A stretch of DNA of 22,506 nucleotides from Pseudomonadota bacterium (GTDB lineage: Bacteria; Desulfobacterota; Syntrophia; Syntrophales; JADFWA01), in assembly GCA_030596145.1 (NCBI GenBank), contig JAUVKS010000005.1, positions 1 to 22,506 of the forward strand, written 5' to 3'. The notes below the pieces were generated by a model. It was given only the letters and a program-made list of their open reading frames with translations, was not told the origin of the DNA and searched no databases. Below, piece by piece: positions 7,501 to 14,553 of the stretch; position 1 is the stretch's first letter; each line of letters begins with the position of its first letter. The translations under genes and the position numbers were made by a program.

Positions 7501-8636
7501 ACAAAGCCAAGCGTATTGAACCAGCTTGGATATATCTCGTAAATTTCCGGATCAACCGAAAGTTCAAAGATGGTTCTGATGTTTTTCCCTAACCTGATGA
7601 TTTCTTTTGCCGCGAGATATTCCTGAAATTCCGTATTATCAAACTCAATTGTATCAATGTTGTCTTTCAAAAGGGTTTTGTCGAAAAAAATCTCGATCGG
7701 AATTTGTTGTAGCAAGCTTAATTTGAGATCTGATTGCAAGTCATCAAAGAAACTCATGAGTTCATCTTTTTTGAGAAGATTGTTTTGATAAATTTCCATG
7801 ATCAAAGCGAGTTTTTCCAACACTCTCTTTATAAGATCCCGTTTTTGCGTATTGAGATTCTCATCTTCTATCTCAAGTTTTCTATAAATGAAAAACTCAA
7901 AAAGGACAGCCTTGGTAATTTCTGAGATATTCTCAATTCCTTTATCCTTAATATAACTGGCTAGTAATTCAAGATAGCGGGGCGTTTGAATCACAAGGTC
8001 ACGACCGCGAAAAGAAAGTGTGTTAAATATTTTTTCGATATTTTTTTGTGAGATTGAATTATGCTTGAGATATAACTCGACTTGCTCTGTTGAAAAAGGG
8101 AAAATGCGAGCATATCGGAAATCAAGATCGCTAAGCAATTCTTTGTATTTCCGAAAGAAATGCCATCTGCAGGATATAATTGTAGCAATTTTTTCGTATT
8201 CGGTTAAAAAAGTTTTTATTTTTTCAACTGTACGGGAAAAGTCTTCAAGTTTAACTTCATCCAGAGCATCAAAACAAACGATTATGTTTTCCTCGTTTTT
8301 AAGTTCAAACCCACCTGATCTAACTGCCGACGCTTTTTTTAGTTGGTTCAGAATAAATTCTTCAGCGGTTGCTTCTATTATCTTTTTGGATTCTACACAG
8401 ATAGCCTTCTTCCCTTCATTACTTGCTATTAATGCTATTTCCCGAAGAAGTCTTGTCTTTCCATATCCTGGTTCGGCGACAATAAAGGTTTTGGGGAAAT
8501 TAAATACATCTTTAAATTCCCATTTATCTTCTTTAACAAAAAAATATTGATCTCGTTCTAAATCAGCTGAAAGAGCTTCATCAAAAGAAGAGTAAAAATT
8601 GATTGCTGGTTGTATGTAAATAGAATTCTCAAGCAT
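4590..8636 (-). CDS. NACHT/STAND-like NTPase with HEAT-like middle and C-terminal PD-(D/E)XK nuclease domain
   Basis: This 1348-aa protein is a candidate anti-phage signalling NTPase. Walker A is AEPGYGKT (54-61). Walker B is IIVCFDALDEV (118-128), with the D..DE arrangement of NACHT proteins. A sensor-like IISCRWHFF is at 153-161, and FDNTEFQEYLAAKEI (332-346) is the FQEYLAA signature closing NACHT modules. Residues ~390-1150 are helical, with HEAT-like pieces such as GVLQRNALFALGNLGDDTVI. The last ~150 residues resemble a restriction-endonuclease fold: D1253 in KRVDF, E1267 and K1269 in ILIEVKLS, and Q1294-Y1295 in SQYMNGY. The nuclease is C-terminal, whereas effectors of characterised Avs-type proteins are N-terminal. 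The HEPN-like gene follows 11 nt after the stop. The sequence is visibly A+T-rich. The ATG at 8636 has only a weak ribosome binding site. Defence function is inference. Confidence 0.8.
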   Translation of the reverse strand: MLENSIYIQPAINFYSSFDEALSADLERDQYFFVKEDKWEFKDVFNFPKTFIVAEPGYGKTRLLREIALIASNEGKKAICVESKKIIEATAEEFILNQLKKASAVRSGGFELKNEENIIVCFDALDEVKLEDFSRTVEKIKTFLTEYEKIATIISCRWHFFRKYKELLSDLDFRYARIFPFSTEQVELYLKHNSISQKNIEKIFNTLSFRGRDLVIQTPRYLELLASYIKDKGIENISEITKAVLFEFFIYRKLEIEDENLNTQKRDLIKRVLEKLALIMEIYQNNLLKKDELMSFFDDLQSDLKLSLLQQIPIEIFFDKTLLKDNIDTIEFDNTEFQEYLAAKEIIRLGKNIRTIFELSVDPEIYEIYPSWFNTLGFVVDLDISILKPLLDFGRMSKEGTTQDEEYHRFLTKIDIERLPAEERKEIFEQVFTYYQSVLHWIDLDIAKNLSYYFDKSQLELIKYYTDGRRFKNNETKRIVHLGNVAQIVGFILEKDIFDNTEKAYWKQKLIKFAKDKNENGVLQRNALFALGNLGDDTVIKEVESVWESEDELIRNSFLDSCREVNPNHDLSIKYFIEGTKHGSLHARYGLYEVTKGQAVKKLLDAFTSDTSFLNRFIDRESIFEDRDGKIIKNIKAVWDSDIENKLQSIIQKAFESKHWYKARESNFIKNIALLLKKKNKNYLFDLISQIAKSDNLKKNLYSFQNLFSILLEKEQVKEFINQLLHFEKGKLDALWTLQQIKFSKRPDAEETYEEGRKYLSTEYREAESRWEKQDQEPSEEKRLYEEFQLKLDPEEGKYYPDVFEFYLNNKNTLNPLITTDEKDRLKSLIEGSVFEKFDPGEQNLEITTQDGGSTSYTTHAWIHIFGDCVKVASELDLDVTKYRKKIINYVSFAYSEHLESLFSLVKNVQPDEIESLLAVYKEKKSDLWRFMPDRFIRASERYVIKEAVPILREFVAQNDFSVYDRLRALTTSEFLIQDTGYLKKIFEQHKKNMEEPRKLAEKANELLIENHKDNEAINWRFGELMERAFPFKEPVGVHSVSSQEHELRDKQFAAPLMKLKHPQYEKQFLDLLGESFKILKEKEHWPYAQYLWQIVYAYFDNLKEERSYKPLRNLEKFVEEHSSDEGINWFKYRLKELKRSYIMFIGKPTSISECIQKYNKLKTQQYMEIATPRDLHEKVKDVIDTDLRRWVESEGAYSFIVGNKVFDAKKQNYENLIQKTIEAKVESTFCKKGLEAITITREPQLLDDKRVDFHISYGFIGPILIEVKLSTSKDLVGSQKTLESKPSYKSLSQYMNGYKAHFGILLVFDNKKRTKRSKKWETHFGKIRDAYQKIDNVTVLGLECISN

Positions 8637-8664
8637 AATAAACTGATATCTTTTAATCTTCTGA

Positions 8665-8778
8665 TTAGATTATATTTTTTCTCTCTTCCACAATGGCGAT
8701 TTCCTCGGCTGTCAGGTCGTACAGTTTATATACCATTTGATCGACTTCGGCTTCTAATGCGCTGGTGTCGGTAATCAT
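8665..8778 (-). CDS. 37-aa remnant resembling the C-terminus of a type IIG/TaqI-like DNA methyltransferase
   Basis: The frame begins MITDTSALEAEVDQMVYKLY and continues DLTAEEIAIVEE. The pattern (L)E.E(V/I)D.(L/M)VY.LY.LT.EEI.IVE is typical of the very C-terminal helix of type IIG restriction-modification enzymes and related adenine methyltransferases. The rest of such an enzyme is absent: upstream lies a terminator-like hairpin. An AGGAAA ribosome binding site sits about 9 nt before ATG 8778, and TATACT is a possible -10 box about 10 nt further upstream, so it may be expressed as the first cistron ahead of the NACHT-nuclease gene 28 nt downstream. It is most simply a scar of earlier gene turnover. 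Confidence 0.55.
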   Translation of the reverse strand: MITDTSALEAEVDQMVYKLYDLTAEEIAIVEERKNII

Positions 8779-8820
8779 ATGATTGTTTCCTGTCGTAGTA
8801 TAACATCTGAAAAAAATGAA

Positions 8821-8857
8821 AAACCCCGCCTCTGTTTGGGAGAAACGGGGTCTTTTT
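8821..8857. terminator. Bidirectional-looking Rho-independent terminator
   Basis: A CCCCG...CGGGG stem (8824-8828 with 8846-8850) encloses a smaller CTC/GAG stem. It is followed by CTTTTT on the plus strand, and by TTTTTCATTTTTTT when read on the minus strand. It lies directly upstream of the minus-strand 37-aa/NACHT operon and would insulate it from transcripts coming from the IS side. Confidence 0.7.
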
Positions 8858-9260
8858 AAGATTATTTACCATCTTTAGAACCTTCACGTATTTATGAAGA
8901 AAAGATCATTTGTTGTTTAATGCATGATGCCTTCCGTATGTTTGTTAAAGCGTTTACATACTTAACAAAAAACCGTTAAATGTCAAGGAATATCAACAAC
9001 TCTTCCTTCTTTAGCTTATAGCTGATGGCAGATAACTCTGACAAATTTTCAATTTTGTAGGATTTTAGCTGTTTGAAACTCACCTCACCCTCCCCTAACC
9101 CCTCCCATCAAGGGAGGGGGACATGGATAATATAACCCCTTCCATCAGGAACACGGACAAATCCGCCTGCGGTGGATCCATGCCACCCTTCATTGAGGAA
9201 GGGGGAAATGGCAGGGCTAAAGCCCTGCGCTACAGATTTTGGGATAGATTCCCGATCGAG
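8858..9260. repeat. Gene-free segment with dispersed palindromes next to the IS
   Basis: 8858-9060 shows nothing recognisable. After it come several dispersed repeats. CCCCTCCCatcaaGGGAGGGG (9099-9119) forms a hairpin. A related CCCTTCattgaGGAAGGG piece lies near 9185-9204. GCAGGGCTAAAGCCCTGC (9211-9228), followed by GCTAC, belongs to the same family as 14578-14593 and 14735-14757. The left arm of a REP, ATTCCCGA (9249-9255 region), is then interrupted by the insertion sequence. The open frame at 9108-9377 is only a translation of these repeats. Confidence 0.6.
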
Positions 9261-10990
9261 AGACTGTGTCGTAATTATGGAGCTCTTTGACAAAAGAATA
9301 TAAGTAACACAAGGAAAACTATCACAAAACCCGCAGGATATGGTAGAGTTTTTCCGAAGGGAGAAACAACATGGCATATCGATGTGGCAATCGTTATCAA
9401 ATGGATTTACTTCCCCCGAGTATTGAAGAATATGTGGCAGACAATGATCCGGTCAGGGTCTATGATGCCTTTGTTGATGCTCTTGATTTTCATGAACTGG
9501 GAATCAACATCAACCCGCATAAGGTAGGCAATGCTGAATACGATCCCAAGTCAATGGTCAAGTTACTTGTATATGGCTATTCGTATGGTGTGAAGAGTTC
9601 CCGGAAGCTGGAGCGGGAGTGTCACCATAACACAGCCTTTATATGGCTCATGGGCGGGTTGAAGCCTGACCATAAGACCATAGCGGAGTTCAGACGTAGG
9701 AACAAAAAAGCTTTGAAGAAAGTCTTGCGGCACTGTGCCCAGGTATGCATCAAGCTAAAGCTGATCACGGGCAATATTCTGTTTGTTGACGGTACGAAGA
9801 TCCGTGCAAGTGCGGGACGTCACCGAACCCATGACCGGAGCTATTATGAGAAGCTTTTGATTGATATCGACCACCGGATTGAGAAATTGCTTGCCGATTG
9901 TGAGACCGCCGACCAGTCAGAGGAAGGCACCCTCTCTTACGTAACGATGGACAAGGAGTTGACTAAGAATCAGAATTTGAAGGAGCGAATCAAGGAAACC
10001 CTTAGCTTTTTCACGTCAAGTGACAGGAAGCAAGTTAATCAGACTGATCCTGATTGTGCTATGATGCACAGTGTTCAGGGCAGCCATGCGAGTTATAATG
10101 TCCAGAGCGTGGTGGATGATGAGCACGGCCTTATTGTGCAAGCAGAAGCAATCAGCGACACCAACGACATGCGGCAGTTTGCCCGGCAGATCGATCAGGC
10201 CAATGAGCTGTTGGAAGCACCCTGCAAAGTAGCGTGCGCCGATGCTGGATATGCCGATACCGTTGAATTGGAGAAGATTGATGAAAAGGAGATACAGGTA
10301 GTTGTTCCGTCACAGCGGCAAGCATTACACGAGGCAGAAAGTCCGTTTAGCAAGAGCCATTTTATCTACAATAAAGAACAGGATTGTTACATATGTCCTG
10401 AAGGGCACAGATTACTTTATAGCTTTACCAATAAGAGAAAAGGCAAGCGGCAATATCGGATGGAAGATAAAAAGCTGTGCCATAGTTGTCAGTATTTTGG
10501 TCAGTGTACCAAAGCCGCCAGGGGACGTAACATTATTCGGTTGCGCAATGAGGAGGTCAAGCTAAAGCTGGAGGCACAGTATGAGGAGGAATCATCTCAG
10601 AAGATTTACGCCAGAAGAAAAACCCGTGTGGAACATCCCTTTGGGCATATTAAGCGGAGTCTGAAAACCGACGCCTTTTTGTTGCGAGGACGAGATGGTG
10701 TTCAAGCCGAAACCTCACTGCTTGCAACCTGCTTTAATGTTGCACGCATGATTACGATCTTGGGAGTTGGTACGCTGCTTGAGAAGCTGGTAGCCTTGAG
10801 TATGCTTCCGGTCGCAGTGTGATACAGCAAGGAAATCCGCCCGTGCATACCACAAGGCAACAAGCAAATGAGGATATGAGCTGACAGCACCTGAAATTTT
10901 GTCAGGTTGTATCTTGTGATGAGTTCCTAATATTTTTTTGTCAAAGAACACTTATATTACAAGATCCCCTGACCTATTACGACACAGTCT
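9261..10990 (+). mobile_element. Complete IS1182-family insertion sequence
   Basis: This 1730-bp element is bounded by perfect 15-bp terminal inverted repeats, AGACTGTGTCGTAAT on the left (9261-9275) and its complement on the right (10976-10990). It also has a subterminal inverted repeat, TCTTTGACAAAAGAATA at 9284-9300 against 10931-10947 (complement, one mismatch). TCGAG on the left (9256-9260) and CCGAG on the right (10991-10995) look like a 5-bp target duplication with one mismatch. Joining the flanks restores a REP-like palindrome with arms ATTCCCGA and TCGGGAAT. It carries one full-length transposase gene and looks intact. Confidence 0.9.
9371..10822 (+). CDS. IS1182-family DDE transposase
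   Basis: This 483-aa transposase has the DUF772-type N-terminal region (MDLLPPSIEEYVADNDPVR, then PKSMVKLLVYGYSYG and SSRKLERE). The DDE core follows: first Asp in ILFVDGTKIRASA (~residue 139), second Asp in ACADAGYAD (~residue 296), and Glu in RVEHPFGHIKR (~residue 426). A cysteine cluster (CYICPEGH, then CHSCQYFGQC) sits between the second Asp and the Glu, as in many IS1182 members. The length is normal and there is no frameshift, so the element should be active. GGGAG lies about 10 nt before ATG 9371. It excises and reinserts the element, and may act on the 129-bp MITE at 19942-20070 that shares its ends. Confidence 0.93.
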   Translation: MAYRCGNRYQMDLLPPSIEEYVADNDPVRVYDAFVDALDFHELGININPHKVGNAEYDPKSMVKLLVYGYSYGVKSSRKLERECHHNTAFIWLMGGLKPDHKTIAEFRRRNKKALKKVLRHCAQVCIKLKLITGNILFVDGTKIRASAGRHRTHDRSYYEKLLIDIDHRIEKLLADCETADQSEEGTLSYVTMDKELTKNQNLKERIKETLSFFTSSDRKQVNQTDPDCAMMHSVQGSHASYNVQSVVDDEHGLIVQAEAISDTNDMRQFARQIDQANELLEAPCKVACADAGYADTVELEKIDEKEIQVVVPSQRQALHEAESPFSKSHFIYNKEQDCYICPEGHRLLYSFTNKRKGKRQYRMEDKKLCHSCQYFGQCTKAARGRNIIRLRNEEVKLKLEAQYEEESSQKIYARRKTRVEHPFGHIKRSLKTDAFLLRGRDGVQAETSLLATCFNVARMITILGVGTLLEKLVALSMLPVAV

Positions 10991-11184
10991 CCGAGTCGGG
11001 AATGACAGTGGGGGCAAGTTGGGAATGACAATTCCCATCAAAGAATGGCAGGGCTAAAGCCACACGGCCCGTTCGGGGAACGGGCCCTACAAGAATCGAA
11101 CGGTCCGGTCGGGTATAAAACCCGACCCTACGAAAAACGAGTTCGTAGGATGGGACCTGTTTCGAGCTGGCCCCCTCAATGGCT
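10991..11184. repeat. Repeat-rich spacer downstream of gcvPB
   Basis: The right arm of the interrupted REP palindrome lies here (TCGGGAATGAC from 10996), followed by other GGGAATGACA half-repeats. A truncated GGCAGGGCTAAAGCC follows (11048-11062). Three hairpins then stand close together: GGCCCGTTCggggaACGGGCC-type (11066-11086), GGTCGGGtataaaaCCCGACC (11107-11127) and CCTACGAA...TTCGTAGG (11127-11149). On the minus strand two of the units begin GTAGGG. They could end gcvPB transcription, but there is no U-run and they look like dispersed repeats. Confidence 0.6.
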
Positions 11185-12639
11185 TCACCCCGCAAGGCAC
11201 GGTTTTCTCGCCGCGGTTGTTTCATCCAGTCTTTTTACCTTGCAGCGGCTTGGGGCATCGTGCAACAGATCCGGATTCTCCTTTGCCTCCAGCGCTATAG
11301 CTTTCAATGCCTCAATGAAGAGATCGATATCCTCTTTGGACTCAGTTTCGGTGGGTTCGATCATGATCGCCCCATGCACTACCAGTGGGAAATAGATAGT
11401 GGGCGGATGAAAACCGTAATCCATGAGGCGCTTGACCATATCCAGGGTTGTAACTTTATTTGCCTCTTGAATTTTATCGGAAAAAACGCATTCGTGCATG
11501 CAGGGCCTGTCGTAGGGAAGGTGAAATACGTCTTTCAACTTTTCCTTGATATAGTTGGCGTTCAGGACAGCAAGCTGGCTTGCCTTTTTCAGATTTGCCC
11601 CCATGCTCAGGATATAACTGTAAGCCTTTATCATAACACCAAAATTTCCATAAAAGGCGTGCAACCTGCCGATGGATTCAGGAATATCTTCAGAAAGTGA
11701 ATATATGCCGTTTTCTTCAATCACACGGGGAACAGGCAGAAAAGGTTCGAGATGCTTTCTGACACACACCGGACCGCAACCAGGGCCGCCCCCCCCGTGG
11801 GGAGTTGAAAAAGTTTTGTGAAGGTTCAGATGAAGCACATCGATTCCTATCTCACCCATGTGCACAATCCCCATGACGGCGTTCATGTTCGCGCCGTCAC
11901 AATAGACCTGTCCGCCCTTTGAGTGGACGATCTCCGCAATTTCCTTGATATTCTCTTCAAAAAGGCCGAGGGTGTTGGGATTAGTTACCATGATTCCGGC
12001 TGTGTCTTCATCCATGACCTTGGCAACGGCCTCAGGAGAAAGTATCCCCTCTTCATTGGATTTCACAGGTATGGACTGGTAACCGCAAAGTGTGGCGCTG
12101 GCAGGGTTCGTACCATGCGCGGTATCCGGAACAATGATCTTTGAACGCCGCTCTCCCTTGCTCTTGTGGTAGGCGTAGATAAGGAGCATTCCGGTAAACT
12201 CACCATGTGCTCCGGCGGCGGGCTGGAGGCTGACTGCGTCCATACCGGTAATCTCCGAAAGATATCGTTCGAGTTCGAACATCATCCTGAGCGTCCCCTG
12301 TGACAGACTGCCGGGAAGCAGGGGATGAGCACCGGCAAGGCCGGGAAGGCTTGCCTGTCTTTCGTTGGTCTTCGGATTGTACTTCATGGTGCATGAGCCC
12401 AGAGGATACATGCCGGTGTCCACTCCGAAATTCCACGTAGAAAGCCGGGTGTAATGACGCACCACGTCCACCTCGGAGAGATCGGGAAAATCAGGGCCTT
12501 CACCCGTAAGGTCTTCATTCAGAAGAAAAGTCTCAACATCGCGGCGGGGGAGAGAAAACGCTCTTCTTCCCTTTTTCCCTTTTCCCCAGAGCAGAGGTTC
12601 ATTAAGTATCAGACCTGTAGTACCTAAAGATTCTTTCAT
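11185..12639 (-). CDS. gcvPB: Glycine dehydrogenase (decarboxylating) subunit 2
   Basis: This is the PLP-carrying half of the split P-protein. With GcvPA it decarboxylates glycine and loads the aminomethyl group onto the lipoyl arm of GcvH. The 484 aa match the usual length. The PLP lysine is K275 in LHLNLHKTFSTPHGGGGPG. GMYPLGSCTMKYNPK (77-90), QPAAGAHGEFTGM (139-151) and the pocket sequence PDTAHGTNPASA (171-182) are conserved. ATG 12639 overlaps the gcvPA stop (ATGA), with GGGAGGTG upstream, so translation is coupled. The C-terminus (RLDETTAARKP) is complete. In many relatives lip genes follow directly; here repeats and the IS-bearing island follow instead. Confidence 0.97.
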   Translation of the reverse strand: MKESLGTTGLILNEPLLWGKGKKGRRAFSLPRRDVETFLLNEDLTGEGPDFPDLSEVDVVRHYTRLSTWNFGVDTGMYPLGSCTMKYNPKTNERQASLPGLAGAHPLLPGSLSQGTLRMMFELERYLSEITGMDAVSLQPAAGAHGEFTGMLLIYAYHKSKGERRSKIIVPDTAHGTNPASATLCGYQSIPVKSNEEGILSPEAVAKVMDEDTAGIMVTNPNTLGLFEENIKEIAEIVHSKGGQVYCDGANMNAVMGIVHMGEIGIDVLHLNLHKTFSTPHGGGGPGCGPVCVRKHLEPFLPVPRVIEENGIYSLSEDIPESIGRLHAFYGNFGVMIKAYSYILSMGANLKKASQLAVLNANYIKEKLKDVFHLPYDRPCMHECVFSDKIQEANKVTTLDMVKRLMDYGFHPPTIYFPLVVHGAIMIEPTETESKEDIDLFIEALKAIALEAKENPDLLHDAPSRCKVKRLDETTAARKPCLAG

Positions 12640-13967
12640 AATTTCACCTCCCTGACCAGAGTATCCATGTCATCTTTGGCCACAGTCTCCGTTGCACACA
12701 AAAGGTAGTGGTTGGAAAATTCCGGATAGTAAGGAGCGAGTGGCAGACCCGCCACTATTTTTTTCTCCAGCAGGCGCTTGTATGTGTTTTCAAAGCCTGC
12801 CGGAAATTCCACTACAAATTCATTGAAGGTAGGGCTGTCAAAACTTATCTTGAATCCTGCCTTTTTCAGTTCGGATTTGAGATATTCAGACTTGTCATAG
12901 TTAAGCCGCGCCAACTCCCGCATACCGGTACCTCCGACGGAGGCCATGTAAATCGCGGCCGCCAGGGCACAGAGGCTGTTGTTGGTGCAGATGTTGGAAG
13001 TCGCCTTTTCCCGGCGGATGTGCTGCTCCCTTGTGGCAAGCGTCAGAACAAAGCCATTCTTTCCGTCCAGGTCTTTGGTTTTGCCTATCAGGCGGCCGGG
13101 CATACTGCGCACATATTTCATTTTACTGGCGAACATTCCCAGCGCCGGCCCACCGAACGAACGGGGGATACCAAAGCTTTGACCTTCTCCGCATGCAATG
13201 TCGGCACCCTGACTCCCAGGATTCTTTAACAATCCGTAAGCAAGGGGTTCCGTAAAGGAGGTGACAAAAAGAGTTTTCTTTTCATGAATCATCTCACCGA
13301 TTTTCTTCAGATCCTCAATACATCCAAAAAAGTTGGGTGACTGAACCGCAACGGCCGCAAGATCATCCATTCCATTTAGCTTAGAAAGATCGGTTTTGCC
13401 GTTTTCGAGATATGGAAGCTCCACGATTTCATAACCAGACGGCTCAAAATAGGTTTGAACCACACGGCGATACAGGGGATGAATCAGGCTTGAAACGGCC
13501 ACCTTATTTCGCCTGGTTACACGAACGGCCATGAGAAGCGCTTCGGCCAGGGCAGTGGCTCCATCATAAAGCGACGCGTTTGCCACTTCCATACCCAGAA
13601 GCCTGGCAACAAGTGTCTGATACTCATAAATCGCCTGGAGCGTTCCCTGGCTCATTTCCGGCTGGTACGGGGTGTAAGATGTTACAAATTCGGAGCGGCC
13701 AAGGAGATATGACGCCGATGCGGGGATATAGTGTTCATAGCTGCCCGCACCCATAAACACCTTGTATTCCGGAGAGACGGCCATGCTGTCTGAAAGTTCA
13801 CCCATAAAGTCGTTCAATTCCCACTCGGTCATCGACTCCGGCAGGTCGAGTTTGCCCGTTCGACGGCAATCCTCAGGAATCATTGAGAAAAGGTCATCAA
13901 GGTTATCCGCCCCCACAATTTTCAGCATCGCAGCTATATCTTCACTGGTATGTGGTAGGTAACGCAT
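12636..13967 (-). CDS. gcvPA: Glycine dehydrogenase (decarboxylating) subunit 1
   Basis: This is the N-terminal half of the split P-protein, 443 aa, the normal length. Family motifs include MGAGSYEHYIPA (72-83), YTPYQPEMSQGTLQ (98-111), VQSPNFFG, GEGQSFGIPRSFGGPALG, and REQHIRREKATSNIC (313-327). It forms the P-protein with GcvPB encoded immediately downstream. It begins directly after the gcvH stop codon (ATG at 13967), using GGGGAGGAA at the end of gcvH as ribosome binding site, so gcvH, gcvPA and gcvPB form one tightly packed transcript. Nothing is missing. Confidence 0.97.
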   Translation of the reverse strand: MRYLPHTSEDIAAMLKIVGADNLDDLFSMIPEDCRRTGKLDLPESMTEWELNDFMGELSDSMAVSPEYKVFMGAGSYEHYIPASASYLLGRSEFVTSYTPYQPEMSQGTLQAIYEYQTLVARLLGMEVANASLYDGATALAEALLMAVRVTRRNKVAVSSLIHPLYRRVVQTYFEPSGYEIVELPYLENGKTDLSKLNGMDDLAAVAVQSPNFFGCIEDLKKIGEMIHEKKTLFVTSFTEPLAYGLLKNPGSQGADIACGEGQSFGIPRSFGGPALGMFASKMKYVRSMPGRLIGKTKDLDGKNGFVLTLATREQHIRREKATSNICTNNSLCALAAAIYMASVGGTGMRELARLNYDKSEYLKSELKKAGFKISFDSPTFNEFVVEFPAGFENTYKRLLEKKIVAGLPLAPYYPEFSNHYLLCATETVAKDDMDTLVREVKL

Positions 13968-14372
13968 TTATTCCTCCCCTTTCAGCGCTTCAAGATAAGC
14001 GTCACTGGTCATGAGGTCGTCAAGTTCAGCCGGATCACCGGGTTTAACCTCGATCATCCACCCATCATTATACGGGCTTTCATTTACCAGTCCAGGCGAT
14101 TCTTCAAGATCCAAGTTTACAGCAAGAATCTCACCGCCGACCGGCATGTACAACTCGGAAACAGCCTTGACCGATTCTACGGTTCCAAATTCTTCTCCAG
14201 CCTCATAGGTATCACCTATCTCCGGCAGCTCGACGAAAACAATATCTCCGAGCTGATCCTGGGCATAATCGCTGATACCAATTCTCACACTGTCGTCTTC
14301 AGGTCTGGCCCACTCGTGATCTTCTGTATAGCAAACATCCTCTGGCAAATTCAAGTCACTGATCTCTTTCAT
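13968..14372 (-). CDS. gcvH: Glycine cleavage system H protein
   Basis: This small lipoyl carrier shuttles the aminomethyl group between P-, T- and L-proteins. It has 134 aa. The lipoylation site is K69 in GTVESVKAVSELYMPVGGEI. TEDHEWARPEDDSVRIGISDYAQDQLGD is the expected N-terminal region (15-43), and YNDGWMIEVK lies near the C-terminus. ATG 14372 has AAAGGAG about 7 nt upstream. It is the likely target of the LipB and LipA enzymes encoded at the left of the window. It is separated from gcvT by 368 bp filled with repeats, so it may need its own promoter or depend on read-through. Confidence 0.97.
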   Translation of the reverse strand: MKEISDLNLPEDVCYTEDHEWARPEDDSVRIGISDYAQDQLGDIVFVELPEIGDTYEAGEEFGTVESVKAVSELYMPVGGEILAVNLDLEESPGLVNESPYNDGWMIEVKPGDPAELDDLMTSDAYLEALKGEE

Positions 14373-14390
14373 AGCCTCTCCTTTAGTTTA

Positions 14391-14414
14391 GTTCTGAGTT
14401 CAGGGTTTAAAGTT
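14391..14414. repeat. GTTCTGAGTTCAGGGTTTAAAGTT array upstream of gcvH
   Basis: This simple repeat of GTTC/AAAGTT words ends in AAAGTT. It continues at 14554-14573 (CTAAGTTTAAAGTTCAAAGT) after being interrupted by the 133-bp element. It resembles the array at 16053-16085 upstream of gcvT. Confidence 0.65.
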
Positions 14415-14547
14415 GATACAATCGTAAAAAGTCTGTCATTCCCGCGTAGGCGGGAATCCAGAAACGGCTAAGCACTTGAAAAAAATAGATTCCCGTTTTC
14501 ACGGGAATGACAAAATTGTGTATATTTCGACTTTTTACGAGACCATC
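14415..14547. mobile_element. 133-bp REP-bearing miniature element, copy A (uninterrupted)
   Basis: The imperfect terminal inverted repeats are GATACAATCGTAAAAAGTC on the left and, on the right, the complement of GATGGTCTCGTAAAAAGTC. Inside are two REP-type hairpins: ATTCCCGCgtagGCGGGAAT (14439-14456) and ATTCCCGTtttcACGGGAAT (14489-14508). It is flanked by the 6-bp direct repeat AAAGTT (14409-14414 and 14548-14553). A nearly identical copy at 19907-20173 is also 133 bp once its inserted MITE and 5-bp duplication are removed. There is no open reading frame, so if mobile it depends on a transposase elsewhere. Confidence 0.82.
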
Positions 14548-14553
14548 AAAGTT

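Noticed and set aside
9108..9377. 89-aa minus-strand open frame before the transposase
   Set aside because: It is a translation of dispersed palindromic repeats and the IS left end, not a gene.
11045..11395. 116-aa plus-strand open frame
   Set aside because: The first part reads repeat hairpins and the rest is antisense to gcvPB.
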